Origin: Cryptomeria japonica | Taxonomy: Eukaryota > Streptophyta > Pinopsida > Cupressales > Cupressaceae | Direction: 5' to 3' | Assembly (NCBI RefSeq): GCF_030272615.1 | Contig: NC_081414.1 | Coordinates: 819,550,396-819,614,395, forward strand | DNA length: 64,000 nt | Shown here: one piece after another, positions 1 to 11,484 of the stretch | Numbering within the stretch: the first letter of the stretch is position 1 | How the letters are laid out: each line of letters begins with the position of its first letter | Notes under the pieces: model-generated | The model's database searches: none | Told to the model about the DNA's origin: nothing | Seen by the model: only the letters and a program-made list of their open reading frames with translations | Program-made: the position numbers and the translations under genes

Positions 1-1023
1 CTTTAAAATTTCCATATACTGTGTTTTAAGTTTTTTCTCCACTTCAAATTCAACATTGGTCATACCAAATTGCATTACCCAATTCCCAGTTTCTTCTAGC
101 TCATCCTCAATTCTACTTTTCTCCACAAATACACTTTTGAATGAAATTTTGCTCCAATCTTTAATGTTGTTCTTCAGGAACTGAATTCTTTTAACAAATT
201 TAAAGCTAGGAGACCCAGAGTAGATATTACCTTCATTCCACCATTCTTTCAGATTGTCAAGAAACCTCTCATCCTGCCACCACATGCTCAATACTTTGAA
301 GAGATTCTTCTTGTTGCGAGTGTCCTGAGCAATGGATAGGGATATTGGCAGATGATTCGAACCAATTTGGGGGACAATTTCAGTTTCCAATGAATAATTG
401 CAACTAATCCACCTCTCACCCACCAAAAACCGATCAAATCTTTTAGATATATTGGCAAAGTTTAGCCTCCTATTAGTCCATGTGAATTTACCATTCTTAG
501 GAATGATATCGATCAGCTTGCAATTCGCTACAAAATCTCTAAAATCCTCCATCACTTTTGAAGGTTTTCGGAGACCTCCCACCTTCTCATCAATGTCTAA
601 AAGGGTGTTGAAATCTCCAGCAGCTATGACCATATCCATTTCTAACGCCTTAATTTGGTTAGTGATTTCATTCCAGACTTTCATTTTTTTCTCTGTCTTG
701 ATAGGACCATAAATATTGAATAACGGGTAGGAGAGGTTTGATTGTTTACAGACAATGGTGAAGGCCATCCAATGGTCAAATGAAGCAATAGGATGTACAT
801 CAATTTTGGAAGGGTTCCACAAAATTCTCAAACCCCCAACCACGCCTCTGGCATCCTGAAAAATGCCTTCCCATTTGAAACAGTACTTGATGAACTCAAC
901 TGCCTTATCCTTACTTAGCTTTGTTTTTTGTAGAATGAATATTTTTGCATCAATCTTGGCCAAGGTTCTCTTGACCAAGCATTTTTTGTCAGGGGCCCTG
1001 ACATTCCAAGAAATAATCCTCAT
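1..1023 (-). CDS. LINE ORF2, APE-type endonuclease domain (partial)
   Basis: An uninterrupted frame of 341 codons starts at the ATG at 1021-1023 and is open at the window edge. It begins MRIISWNVRA, the usual start of the apurinic-like endonuclease that nicks target DNA for target-primed reverse transcription. Also visible are an NIYGP-like strand (FNIYGPIK), the GDFN motif near residue 135, and WTNRR. Two catalytic positions differ from the family: the expected LQET glutamate is lysine (ILQKTK) and the expected SDH aspartate is asparagine (SNHLPI). The frame is intact but the enzyme is probably inactive. The start was chosen because family members begin at this motif and the ORF1-ORF2 spacer is then about 166 bp. 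Confidence 0.85.
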   Translation of the reverse strand, partial: MRIISWNVRAPDKKCLVKRTLAKIDAKIFILQKTKLSKDKAVEFIKYCFKWEGIFQDARGVVGGLRILWNPSKIDVHPIASFDHWMAFTIVCKQSNLSYPLFNIYGPIKTEKKMKVWNEITNQIKALEMDMVIAAGDFNTLLDIDEKVGGLRKPSKVMEDFRDFVANCKLIDIIPKNGKFTWTNRRLNFANISKRFDRFLVGERWISCNYSLETEIVPQIGSNHLPISLSIAQDTRNKKNLFKVLSMWWQDERFLDNLKEWWNEGNIYSGSPSFKFVKRIQFLKNNIKDWSKISFKSVFVEKSRIEDELEETGNWVMQFGMTNVEFEVEKKLKTQYMEILK

Positions 1024-1189
1024 TGTCCCCCAAGGGAGGAACCCCAAAGGAGGCCTTTCCTCCCTTGGAGAGATTCAAAAAATTTAACATACTTACAATA
1101 GCCTTCTCATTTGCCCTTTGCTCCCTCACTGTCGTATGGCTTCTCCTCCCTCTTGTGCATTTTGCACCCCCAAGGATGGTATTGGCCGA

Positions 1190-2243
1190 CTAACTGATGC
1201 ATTTGGGATCTACCAAATTCAACTCATCTCCATTATTGTCCGACTCCGATGCTTCTGATTCAGGTTCCTGAAGTGCGACCTCAACAGGGGGGGTTTCAAT
1301 TGGAAATATTTTCATATCATTGTTCATATCCACTGGGTTGTCTTGTGTTGTGTTCGCCATGCTTGCATCTTGTTTAAATTCATGATTGGTAAATTTAGGT
1401 CCCTCTAAGAGTACAGTTTCTGATCCCATTTTTTTCTCTTTTTCTTTACATACTTGTTTTTGTTTTCTGGGAGGGCGGCTAAAGGCCTTTCTCACAAATA
1501 ATCTGCATTTGTGTTAATTGTAAAAATAAACTTCCACATCTCGAACAAGCCCTAATTTCTTTTTCCACTTCAATATGTTGTTTCCATTCGCTATTCGCTA
1601 AAAGTAGTATCACCGAAGAGGGAATTGTCTTTACGGCAGCGATTTTGAGTCTGGCATAAGTATATAGGTCTCCCTCTATTATATCTTCATCAATTTCCAG
1701 TAGGGTTCCAAGGGTTCTTCCAATCTTTTCCAGGCTTGTCTCGCTCCAATATTTGATTGGTAAGTTGTACAGTCGGATCCATGCAAGTTTATCATATACA
1801 ACCAGCGTTGTGAGATCGAAATTCGGAGACCAGAGCTGCATATACACGGGGTGATTGTTCAAAAACAAGTTTTTGAGATACAAAACATGATTTCGTTCTT
1901 TTTCTTCAGGGAAAACTGCTACAAAGAAGCCTTTGGGCAGAAATTTAATCATTATGTGCTTCCCCCAATTTTTCTCGGTCCAGGAATCTATATCCTTCCT
2001 TGGTAATTTTGGTCCCACAATTTTTGCAATGATCGCATGACTCTCAAAGATCAGATTTTCATTATCAATGTCTTCAGTTAGGTCAATTTCATTGCCGTCG
2101 AGTGGCTTCTCCTTTTCTATGAAAGGGTGATGGATTAAACTATCTCCATTGTTTTCAGCGCCTCCTTTCGATTGCACCTCGCAAGGGGTTTCGGGATTAT
2201 TCCAGTCTACTTCCAATATCTTCCATTTCATAGGTCTTCGCAT
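1190..2243 (-). pseudogene. LINE ORF1, DUF4283 plus zinc knuckle, frameshifted
   Basis: The first frame (2243-1479, 254 codons) contains a DUF4283-like region around residues 70-215 (for example GFFVAVF, LPIKYW, GRTLGTLLEID) and enters a zinc knuckle with CSRCG. The frame then ends early. A second frame (1495-1190) carries the basic tail (RKAFSRPPRKQ) and acidic C-terminus; read upstream it supplies the HKC half of the knuckle. A single frameshift inside the zinc knuckle, near 1510-1560, therefore splits the gene. In LINEs this protein binds RNA and chaperones the element RNA. It is now a pseudogene. Confidence 0.75.
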
Positions 2244-2340
2244 TCTTGTGTCTGCATCATCTTTGTACTACCCTTCTTGTGTGCTCCTTTGCTTCTCGCA
2301 CCTTTGTCTTTCACTCTGCCTTTCGCTCTCCATTTTGTTT

Positions 2341-3240
2341 TCAACTAAAGTCTCAACTTGCTGCTAAATTTGAAATGAAATATCTTGGCACAGTGAAACA
2401 CATTCTTGGGATGAAAATTGGAAGAGATAGAGTGAACAAAAAACTATAGCTAGGCCAAAGTAATTATGTGAATTCAGTTTTAAAGAGATTCAATATGCGG
2501 GATAGTAGACCATTATGTGTTCCTTTTACAGTTGGAACAAAGTTATCTGTTTTAGATTGTCTTACATCCCCTTCAGAGATGGAAGACATGAGCAGAGTAC
2601 CTTACCAGAGTGTTGTTGGAAGTTTGATGTATTCTATGGTCTATACTAGACCAGACATTGCCCAAGTCATAGGAGTTCTTTCTAGATATATGTCTAATCT
2701 TGGTAGAATTCAATGGGATGCAATTAAAAAGGTCTTCAAATATTTAAAGGGTACCTCAAAATATTTTGTATTTTCATGGTAATTTGATAGGAGACGAGAT
2801 TTCCATTGATATTCATGATTATGTGGATTCAGACAGGGCAAGTAATATTGATAACAAAAGATCCACTGGTTCTTATATGTTCACTTTATTTGATGGTGCA
2901 ATGAGATGGATGAGTAAGCAACAAGTTGTGTTTTCTTTATCTACTATTGAAAAAGAGTACATGGTAGCTACTCATGCTTGTAAAGAAGCGATTTGACGTA
3001 AGAGACTATGTTCAAATATTGGCATAAGACAAGGCACAGTGATAGTTTATTATGACAAAGTGTGATCTGCCTAGCTAAGAACTCAACATTTCATGCTCGA
3101 ACCAAACATGTTGATGTTTAGTATCATTTTGTCAAAGATACAGTCAAGGATGGCACGATGAACCTAGTTAAGGTAGAGACTTTGATAAATGTTGTAGATT
3201 CTTTAACCAAGGTTGTGAGCACATATAATGGCCGGCTGTG
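2341..3240 (+). pseudogene. Copia pol fragment A: end of reverse transcriptase and RNase H
   Basis: Reading across stops and one shift near 2770, the translation gives the RT C-terminus (KFEMKYLGTVKHILGM), the RT connection (YTRPDIAQVIGVLSRYM) and Copia RNase H (YVDSD, STGSYMFTLFDGA, WMSKQQVVFSLSTIEKEYM, ATHACKEAI), ending at VVSTYNGRLC near 3235. The first 130 bp closely match 5281-5412, so this is a second copy of the same family. It is truncated on the left by the LINE. Several in-frame stops show it is dead. Confidence 0.85.
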
Positions 3241-3715
3241 TACTTCCTTTTATGACCACACCCCGCCCCTTCGAGTTGGGACCCTCCTCTCCAGGGGGAG
3301 GGGCCCGTGGCACCTACCTATTAGTCGGTATCATCCAGTCAAAAAAGGTAGGTTAGGGTGGGGTTGGGAAAGGCAGGTTGGGGTGGGAATCGAGAGAGCG
3401 GGGTAGTAGAATAGGTAGGGTAGGGTAGGGTGGGGTAGGATAGGTAGTGGTAGGAAAGGTAGGTTAGGGTGGGATGGGTAATAATAGTTAGGGTGGTTCA
3501 AATCGTGTTCTGAATCTATGGGTTTCATGGCTCCTAGCAATTAAAATATTATGTAGATACTCCCTTTGCTTTTGCAAGGTGTTTGAAAAGTGGGTGAATG
3601 TGAGGAAATAAGTGTCTCAACCTTGCATATGCATAAGGTTACTATTTTTAGAAATTTTCTATTTGAACACAGATTGGTCAAAAAATTTCCCCAAAAATGA
3701 AATTGCAGTGTATCG
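3241..3715. other. Spacer between Copia remnants
   Basis: Between the two Copia fragments is a GC-rich stretch with long G and C runs (3255-3310), the G-rich block listed separately, and 3500-3715 where I see no coding signal. The open frames on both strands here have no recognisable domains. Confidence 0.5.
3347..3496 (+). repeat. G-rich degenerate short tandem repeat (GGTAGGG/GGTTAGGG-like)
   Basis: About 150 bp made of variants such as GGTAGGGTAGGG, GGTTAGGGTGGGG and GGAAAGGTAGG. It resembles a scrambled telomere-like repeat (plant telomeres are TTTAGGG) but has no perfect telomere array. The abundant GGG runs could form G-quadruplexes on the plus strand. Confidence 0.6.
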
Positions 3716-5412
3716 AGACACTTTCGTAACGATTGCAAAGAAGAAAAGAAGAAGTTTGATTCTAATTCTGAGTCCCAGAAAGAAGATGGTGATGCATTTA
3801 TTGCAACTTTGGTCACTCATATAAGTAATGATGCATGGTTAATTGACTCGTGTGCATCTTTTCATATGAATTCCAATAGAAATTGGTGTTTTGAATATGA
3901 GGAGAATAAAATGTTTGACAATTGATAATGGCAATGAATTTTTCTCTAAAGATTTTGATAGATTCTATAAAGGTTGTGGCATTCACAAATAGAAGACAAC
4001 TCCATATTCTCTACAACAAAATGGAATTACAAACAGAATGAACAGGGCACTGATGGAGAAGGTTAGAAGTATGTTGAGTGGCGTCGGTCTAAAACAAAAG
4101 TTTTTGGTTGAAGTTGTTGTCATTGCTTACTACCTAATTAATAGGTCTTCTACAAAAATGTAGATGCAAGCATAGTCAGGTCATAAGAGTTCATTAAGAC
4201 ATCTTAAAGTTTTTGGTTGAGGCATATGCACATGTGCCAAAGAAGCGAACAAAGTTGGAGAGGAACGTTGTGAAATATATCTTCATCATATACAATTATA
4301 GTGTGAAAGGATACAAGCTTTGGGACCCTATTGCAAAGAAGGTAATACATAGAAGTGTTATTTTTAGAGAAACTAAGTCTCCTTTTGCTATAGTGCAGCC
4401 AGAAGAGAATAAACAAGAAGTTGTGATTCAATTTCCTTCTATGCCTAAAAGAGTTGAATTAAGACCCTTAAATAGGCAGGAAGTTGAGGAGAGATCATCA
4501 ATCTTTGAATCTTAAGAAGAGGAGGAAGAACTTCCAACTCAGCTTTTTTGAATGTCTACAAGACATAGACAACCACTTGAAAGGCATTCGCCTAATAATT
4601 GGAGATGTATTTTTGCTTTAAATACCAATGTGGATGAACCTACATCGATAGAAGAGGTGTTAGGTATGAATGATGCAAAATCCTAGAAGATTGTTATGGA
4701 AGAAGAAATGGAAGCTTTGAAAAAGAATGAAAGATACATGGGATCTTGTACTGTTGCCTGAAGGACGTAAACCTATTAGTTGCGAATGGGTGTTCAAGAA
4801 AAAGATCGGTTCAAATGAAGGTATTGAGAAGTATAAAACAAGGTTGGTTGCGAAAGGTTACTCTCAAGTTGAGGGTGTTGATCATGGTGAGATATTTTCT
4901 CCTATTGCAAAAATAACATGTATTAGGTTTTTGCTTTCTATTGCTATTGCTTATGATTTAGAGGATGAGAAAATGGATGTGAAAACTGTTTTTCTTCATG
5001 GTGATTTGAAGGAAGATATTTATATGACACGATTAGAGTACTATGTGGTAAAAGGTAAAAATAATTTGGTTTGTAAGTTGAAGAAATCTTTGTATGGCTT
5101 GAAGCAGAGTCCTAAGATGTGGCACTAGAAATTTGATACATATGTGTTGAGTTAGCGATTCGAGCATTTTAAATTAGAACATTGGGTGTATTATTATTTT
5201 GATGGTGATCATTTCTTATACATTGCATTATATGTCGATGATATGTTATTCATTCGTAAAGGGAAAGGTATGATTTCAAAACTAAAATCCCAACTTGCTG
5301 TTAAATTTGAAATGAAAGATTTTGGTCCAGTGAAACACATTCTTAGGATGAAAATTAGGACCAAGGATTTAATAAAGCATCCATATTATATGAAAGATCC
5401 TCATTTAGGCTA
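3716..5412 (+). pseudogene. Copia fragment B: gag end, protease, integrase and reverse transcriptase
   Basis: The segments follow Copia order. The zinc-knuckle tail HFRNDCKEEKKK (about 3719) is followed by the protease-site region LIDSCASFHM (3840; family DSGAS, here G to C). A jump near 3905 leads to the integrase core (TIDNGNEF, then QQNGITNRMNRALMEKVRSM). Next come the integrase tail (KGYKLWDPIAKKVIHRSVIF) and RT (WVFKKKIG, RLVAKGYSQ, DVKTVFLHGDL, LKKSLYGLKQSP, YVDDMLF at 5235). It stops abruptly at 5412. There are many stops and an internal deletion between protease and integrase. No LTR was identified. Confidence 0.85.
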
Positions 5413-7170
5413 GTCCAAACCATCCAAGGCTACTACAACAAGCAAAGCACAAGGTGAATCTACCAAGGTTGCAACAAAGGAGCATGTAGAGAAGAAAAGG
5501 AAAAGAATTATGGAACAAAGCATGGCCATCACAATTGACACTAATAAGGAGAAAGAAAAACAAGATGAGCAAATACTATGAAGAAGAGTAAGAACAAGAA
5601 ACACAATTGCAACACAGAGAGATCCAGTTGTTGTAGATGTAGCACCAACACCACTGGCTCACAGCCCAACTCCTCCCCATCCTCTCACTCCACAAAATTC
5701 CCCTCTTTCTCCGCTATAAGGTCTCATTCCCTCTCATATCACCAATCTAGCATATTGTTTCCTCAACAATCTCCACTTGAAGGACAACCCATAGAAAAGG
5801 AATAGGCTAATGTGGAAGTTACATATACGAGTACGATTTAGGGTAGTATCTTTATCCAATCTAGGGCCACATTAACCTATTGAGATCGTTGCCGTTCTCC
5901 TCTTGCTTAGTCAAAGATAAGCTATCACACATCTCCATTACCAACTCAAAAGCAACCAACTCCTCCTAGGCAACTCAATCCACTAGTCATAAGTGGACAA
6001 ACTCTCATAATCTACTCAAGCCTATCTATATGACTCAGCAACATAATGCAATAAATGCAAAGTGTCTACCAATAAACATCACTAGACTTCTCAAGAGTAT
6101 TGAGTTTGTTACAATCCTAATCTGTCACGAAGAGAGCAACAACTCTTAACTACTATCATAGTTGATGCTTAGGGAGCAAGGATAACGCTAATAATTTCTC
6201 CACTAATAGATAAGATAGAAGGGAGCGTGCAACCTCAAGATGATTTAAGTACAAATGATTAACCTAAGTCACTATAGAAGAAGAGAGACACTTATTCACT
6301 GATTCAATAAGTAACATACTACATCAAATGGAAAAGAATGTGAAAAATAACGCAGAGCTCATGTAAGTGAGCTCAAAGATTGCATCAATTATTTGGTTGG
6401 TCTGATTGATACGAACTCCCCTACTCCTCCCATGAAGATTTCTTGATTAAGGCAAACAGATGCAAGTGGAATAATAGGGGCGACAACAACGTGGAGAAAC
6501 TTCTTAGAGGCACAAAGCAATAAGTTAAACGAGGAGGTTGTCCAATGCTATCACAATGCAAGTGATGAATCCAGTGTCATATTAGAGTATGAAGAAATCA
6601 TTAATGAAAGGCTTGCAACTTTGGAGAGTAACTTCAAGCAAATGACCAACGCCCCACTAAAAAACTACTTCCTAAATAGATAATTATAACTACCAATTTT
6701 GGATCCACATTAAAGTGGTATCAAGCCACCAAGAGTGAAATAAAGGCAATACAGTAGTGCAAGAGCAAATTTACAGTCAAGTGAGATGTTGCAATAGCAG
6801 AGTTTGAAAAATTTGTTGCGGCTATACCCTACACTTTCTAAGAGACTCCCACTAAGGTTGTCTACAAAGGTTATCATTAAAGAATTCATTAGATTTGTAA
6901 GGAGGCCAATTACAGAAAGTCGTATTGAAGAGCTCATGAAAATCTAAGATAATTGTAACATTTTCCGTGATTGAGGGCTAGAGATCAAAGAGGTGATAGA
7001 AGCAGCAAAGAAAACTCTAAATCTTCAAAAAGATTAGACTTCAATATACAATCACCCCTAATTCCCACATTATTCAAAGTTTCCTCAGTGAGTGTTCAAG
7101 GCCCAGTTTCTAACACAGTAAGTACTCTCTTCAAGGTGTCTTGATTCTTTTCCTCTTAAGTAATAAAAGG
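5413..7170 (+). other. Decayed, probably transposon-derived sequence
   Basis: The Copia homology ends at 5412. The sequence after it still has coding-like composition on the plus strand (a lysine-rich patch at 5450-5600, a proline/serine-rich patch at 5640-5780, short coding-like pieces near 6700-7050) but every frame is broken by stops. I do not recognise a family. It may be the gag or extra ORF of another retroelement. Confidence 0.35.
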
Positions 7171-8901
7171 CATCGCCTATATTAGGGATTGATCCACTTA
7201 ATGTAAATCTTTTTAACTAGTAATTGTATATTTTTACAAATCGTATTATAATCATGCGTCCAGGCGACAATTTTTTACTTAAGCCGGCCTGTCTAGGTGA
7301 CAATGCTTAGTTGCGTTGTCAATGTATTGATTTGCCTAAATCGTACAGTATTTTAAGGTATGTATGTGATAATTTCTATCAACTCCAAGGCATATCACAT
7401 TCAACACACAAGTTGTGACAAGCTTCACATATAAGTCCAACTCCACCGTTGATTGGAAGAATTTGTATAATTGTTTCAGCACAAAACCAGCTCAACAAAG
7501 CTTCTGCAACCAGCACTGTGTCGTAGTTAATTGACTGTCTCCCATTTGTTGCAAGAAAGCATCTCATCTGACAAGCATCTTGGTTCTAAGAGATTATAAC
7601 CAAATTTTATTCTTTATCAATTGCGTGTACATGCCAGATATGTCACCACGTTCCCTATTGTAGCATTGCTTACACAATATGCTGATTACAAAATACTTGC
7701 AACTAGTTTCAGTGTACTCCTTGTCTATCACACTATTCAGTGGCAACAATACCCATGGTAATCACCCAAGCTTTTTGGTGCTTGAATTAAACTTGTATTA
7801 GCCAATTACAGTTTTCAACAACTAGCATGTGAAGTGCTTTCCTTCGTGGCCACATCTGAAAATTATTAATTTTTCGTTGGTCTTATTTGGTTAGCCATTG
7901 AGTTCTGCACCCTCACTGTTATCAAAATATATCATCAATATTCTCTGTCGGGGGTAAAGAAAAATTGATGTCATATATGGACAATCAAAGACTTCCCCAG
8001 CAGTTTAACAAAATTAAATGTAACATGAAAGTACATATGGAAGCACAAGTGCAATATAATTGTTCTAGAAGTGGATGAACGTGCTCTGTCAATTCTAAAA
8101 AAGGAATTGCTTTTCAGCCCAAAGATTTGAAAAAGAATGGACTGGCTGTGATAAATATATAGTTAGATAACTAAATGAGATTATTTCTTATAATTGCTGT
8201 ATCTTAGCCTTACTTTTCTCCTACGGTTCGTTTGTTTTGATGCAAGATAATTCACCTTTTGTAGAAAGACAGGACTAGATTAAGAGTACGTTAAATTTTT
8301 AAAAGCAAGATAAATTCCAAAACACATCGTTGGCAATTTAAAAAAGCATATCATTCTTCCATTGCAATCAATTAACAAACGCTCAATCAATTTGAGAAAT
8401 ATCCTGGTGTTCTTGATTTGTGAATTTGGCACATTGAACAAACCTTTGTTCTTTCCTCAAAATAATGTCTCAGTTCTTCCAACTATACTAGTTATATACA
8501 GGATAATTATTACAACCGAGTGTACTCCGATTGAGCAAGAAGAAAATTTGGAATTCAGATTACATAACAAGTTAACAAGATGTGATTATGAAAATGCCCA
8601 AACATTTTAAGCACTTCCAAAAACCAGATAGACAAGATACTTCCATCTGTGATCACTTTACAACCAACTTCCAATTTTTCAACCAGAAAACCCAGCTTTC
8701 ATAGCAAAAGATAAGGTAAATCATTCGACGACCTGCCTACAAAGTATGCAATCCTGATAGGTAGGTGCAAACAAACAATATTTTGTTTTTAACAAACAGA
8801 AATGTAACTGTGATCGATTTGTGGCCACAAAATTTCCAGAAGCAACACACTAATTTTCCACATGTAGGTCATCCTGGACCACAATAGGCATGAAGATAAA
8901 T
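7171..8901. other. No recognisable gene; one unassigned short ORF on minus strand
   Basis: AT-rich DNA without clear coding features. The only item that stands out is a minus-strand frame open from about 7588 to 7379 with six cysteines near its end (GLICEACHNLCVECD pattern), which resembles a small zinc-binding tail. I found no family match by eye and no flanking exon, so I do not call it a gene. If the bZIP exon at 9215-9316 is real, this stretch is its 3' flank. Confidence 0.35.
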
Positions 8902-9078
8902 TTACAGGGTGGTGTGCAAATCCTTGCAAGCTTTCTCTTGCTTAGCAATGAAATCGGAGGCTCCCTTCCCATGCTGAAACCTCACAACTTGTAGCTTTGC
9001 CCTGTTCAGTATACAAGTATAATGCTCCACAAGAATCTTCAATATAGAAAATGCTAGGCCCCTCCTCAGGTACCGATC
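8902..9078 (-). other. Unassigned open frame downstream of the bZIP stop
   Basis: A 58-codon frame on the minus strand, open from the upstream stop at 9079-9081 to a TAA at 8902-8904. It reads like real protein (HGKGASDFIAKQEKACKD near its end). It lies about 137 bp downstream of the proposed bZIP stop codon, so it may simply be 3' UTR. An acceptor-like sequence (ending GAACAG, about 9004) lies inside it, but splicing there would select another frame. I do not recognise the peptide. Confidence 0.25.
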
Positions 9079-9214
9079 TCATCATCAGTTACTCAAGGCT
9101 ACACAACTTATCAGTTTGAATTGAGATACAAAAATATTACAGGTGCACTAATGGAACTGAGTCATGAAGGACAGAAAAATTATAGAAGTATGTATGCTTT
9201 TCTACAAATCCACT

Positions 9215-9316
9215 TCAAAAAGGAGCAGAGTGGAGCCTTTTAAGGGGATCCTTGAGCCTTCTAAGAGGATCCGTTGGATCTAGTAGTGATAGAGGTGGCG
9301 GCATTTCTGCCATGAA
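9215..9316 (-). CDS. Proposed last exon of the group A bZIP gene
   Basis: Upstream, on the minus strand, is a strong acceptor with a pyrimidine tract (TTATTTTTTCTGTGACAG). The exon begins at 9316 in phase 0, matching the phase-0 donor of exon 2, and encodes 33 residues before TGA at 9215-9217. The peptide runs FMAEMPPP, then a DP-rich stretch, and ends KRLHSAPF-stop. AREB3/DPBF-type bZIP proteins end with a proline-rich segment and an RRTxSAPF-like tail, a phosphorylation and 14-3-3 contact site, so order and ending agree. A 21-bp tandem duplication gives DPLRRLK followed by DPLKRLH. The assignment is inference: exon 2 lies 51.4 kb away and no transcript was available. The alternative is an unrelated short ORF. 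Confidence 0.55.
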   Translation of the reverse strand, partial: FMAEMPPPLSLLDPTDPLRRLKDPLKRLHSAPF

Positions 9317-11484
9317 CTGTCACAGAAAAAATAATTGTCAATAAAATATCAACCTACATAAGCAAAATATGAATAATGAGAAACAACTTATTGTATGCAT
9401 TTAATGAACAAGTATGTATTGATGTTTCAATTACACTTCTGAGCAAATAGTGATTTCTTAAAGCAAGTTACCATATCTACAGTAAGAGGTCTCTAACAAA
9501 TTATGGATGAAGTATCTAGTATTTAAGAAAAATAAGGAAAACACTGGGGTCAGGATAAGCACAAATCACATAACTTAGACTAGTTATTACACTGATAAAT
9601 GATATAAAGATCCAGGTGGCAATTTGAGAAATAATACGAAAAAACAAGTAGGACAACCTTAGCAAAGGCATCATTCCTTTAACGTTGACCAGAGTTTTAC
9701 TTTGATTTTTATCACATTGGAAAGTTAGGTCATGCTCGGCAATAACCAAAAAGGTTCCCATGGCCATCCATTTTGGCCAGAAAGTTTAACAACAAAAACT
9801 GTCCTAAGGACCTAGAAATCACGATCTGCAAAACTGTAGAAATTTCAAAATCTTCAAACTGGATCATTTAATTATGGCAGCTGTAGATGTCAAATATACA
9901 GTGTAACCCGGTTGTATTTATCAACAAAAATATATACTTAATGGATTTTCAAATTTCTATGTGAATCAATTCACATTCAGCTTACAAACCTTGCAAATCC
10001 TGTTGAGAAATAGCTATTAAGTGTTTGACATCCAAAAGTTAAATCAGAATATTGTAGTTTCATATCTCTTACAGAGTTGACTAGCTTCTCATAAACTATT
10101 CTCATTTTTTCAATAAACTTTCATTTACATTGCAGCATCCATGTGTTTCTAACTTTATTGGCTTCATTTCCAATCCCAGTTGCAATTAGAGATGTGAGTT
10201 TTTAAAAGCTCCAGGCATTTCAATTCCAATTCCCTTGAAACTCATTGTTTTAGAAAATAATTTCAACAAAAAGCAATGCCTTCCACTTAAGCATAGAGTA
10301 GAAAGGCAAGTCGTTGCAGTGAAATAGGACATACATGTACCAAACATGGGACTCGTGGAGATGCAGGTATAAGGTTACTGAATGCCATTTGAAATGATGC
10401 ACAGTTTTGAAATGTAAAACTTAGTTACCAGAAGATACAGTGACTAGAACAGAGCACATATCCTTGTACTGAAGTTTCCTTGTGGCTATGATGTGGGTTC
10501 ACTACTCTGACATAAAGGAGCATGTGGTAATAAAATATCAAGAAATATTGAACAAAAAGAAAAAATGATTTTATTTATTTACAGGCCTTCATATTACAAA
10601 CTGGTATTACATATTCCAAAAAAGCTATTACCCTATTTTAATTTTTACAATTCTATGTTCAATTGGCCACTGTCCCTCATAAATCAAGGTAACACACTTT
10701 GATACAGCAACATTACTTTTTCAACCAACATGTGCATCTCATGCAACAAATTGAGTATCCTATTTAATATCTCATACTTAGATTACATAAGAAGCTCCCT
10801 CCACTTCTTCTGGAATCACACAAAAAGGGACCATCTCAAAGCTTTTGATTGAGCTTGCATCCCAAACAGACAGTTACTTCATTTGTGCAACCCTTTTTGG
10901 TCCCCAATGACCTTTACTATCGCATGCTCTCTACTGTATTCCAATCACCTGAATCCTAAAATTTCTCATCTAATGTGTATTTATCTGTCTCCTCCCTAGC
11001 TTAACAGTCAATAAAGCTCACTCACTACCACATATCAAAAAGGACTTACATTAATGAAAGGAATTTATAATTCCACAATGATATCTCAAACAAGATACAA
11101 AATGAAGAGTCAATAATACTTACTTGCATGCAACAAACATGACTTGCATTAAACAAAACGTTGACTCATACAGAGATAATAACATCAAGCACAAAGCAGA
11201 CTCTAAAAACAATTTTGTCAGTGATTAAAAATTATCACAGCCAGTAAGGCCTAAATCCTTGACTTTAGGTTCTAATTTCCAATGCACATGATTCCATGGC
11301 TTTATTCTCAACTTTCCCTCCAAAAACATGTCAATTGTCCTTTGTAGCTTGCATATCTTGAACAGTACATGCCCCAAAATGTCAACTTTAGAATACAAGT
11401 CAGCATTAGCCACCAAACGAAACTCTATAAACAGAAGTCACTCAGTTAGTGGCCACAGTAATTAATGCACATCAGCCTTCTACC
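9317..11484. other. Proposed intron 2, transposon-poor part
   Basis: AT-rich sequence with no coding region that I can support on either strand. Open frames such as the minus-strand one at 9516-9767 have no domain and no splice context. The pyrimidine tract and possible branch region for the proposed acceptor lie at 9317-9360 (minus strand). Confidence 0.4.

Larger units (their letters stand above)
1..2340 (-). mobile_element. LINE (non-LTR retrotransposon), 5' part, runs off the window
   Basis: The minus strand carries LINE ORF1 (2243 down to 1190) and then the endonuclease part of ORF2 (1023 to the window edge), the usual order for plant L1-type elements. The 5' edge is near 2340, where Copia reverse-transcriptase sequence begins abruptly. 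The same Copia sequence continues upstream in the related copy at 5186-5280, so the LINE probably inserted into a Copia element. Reverse transcriptase and 3' tail lie beyond position 1, so target duplications cannot be checked. Confidence 0.85.

Noticed and set aside
7379-7588. Small cysteine-rich protein gene on the minus strand
   Set aside because: No convincing start, splice sites or family; cysteine spacing alone is not enough.
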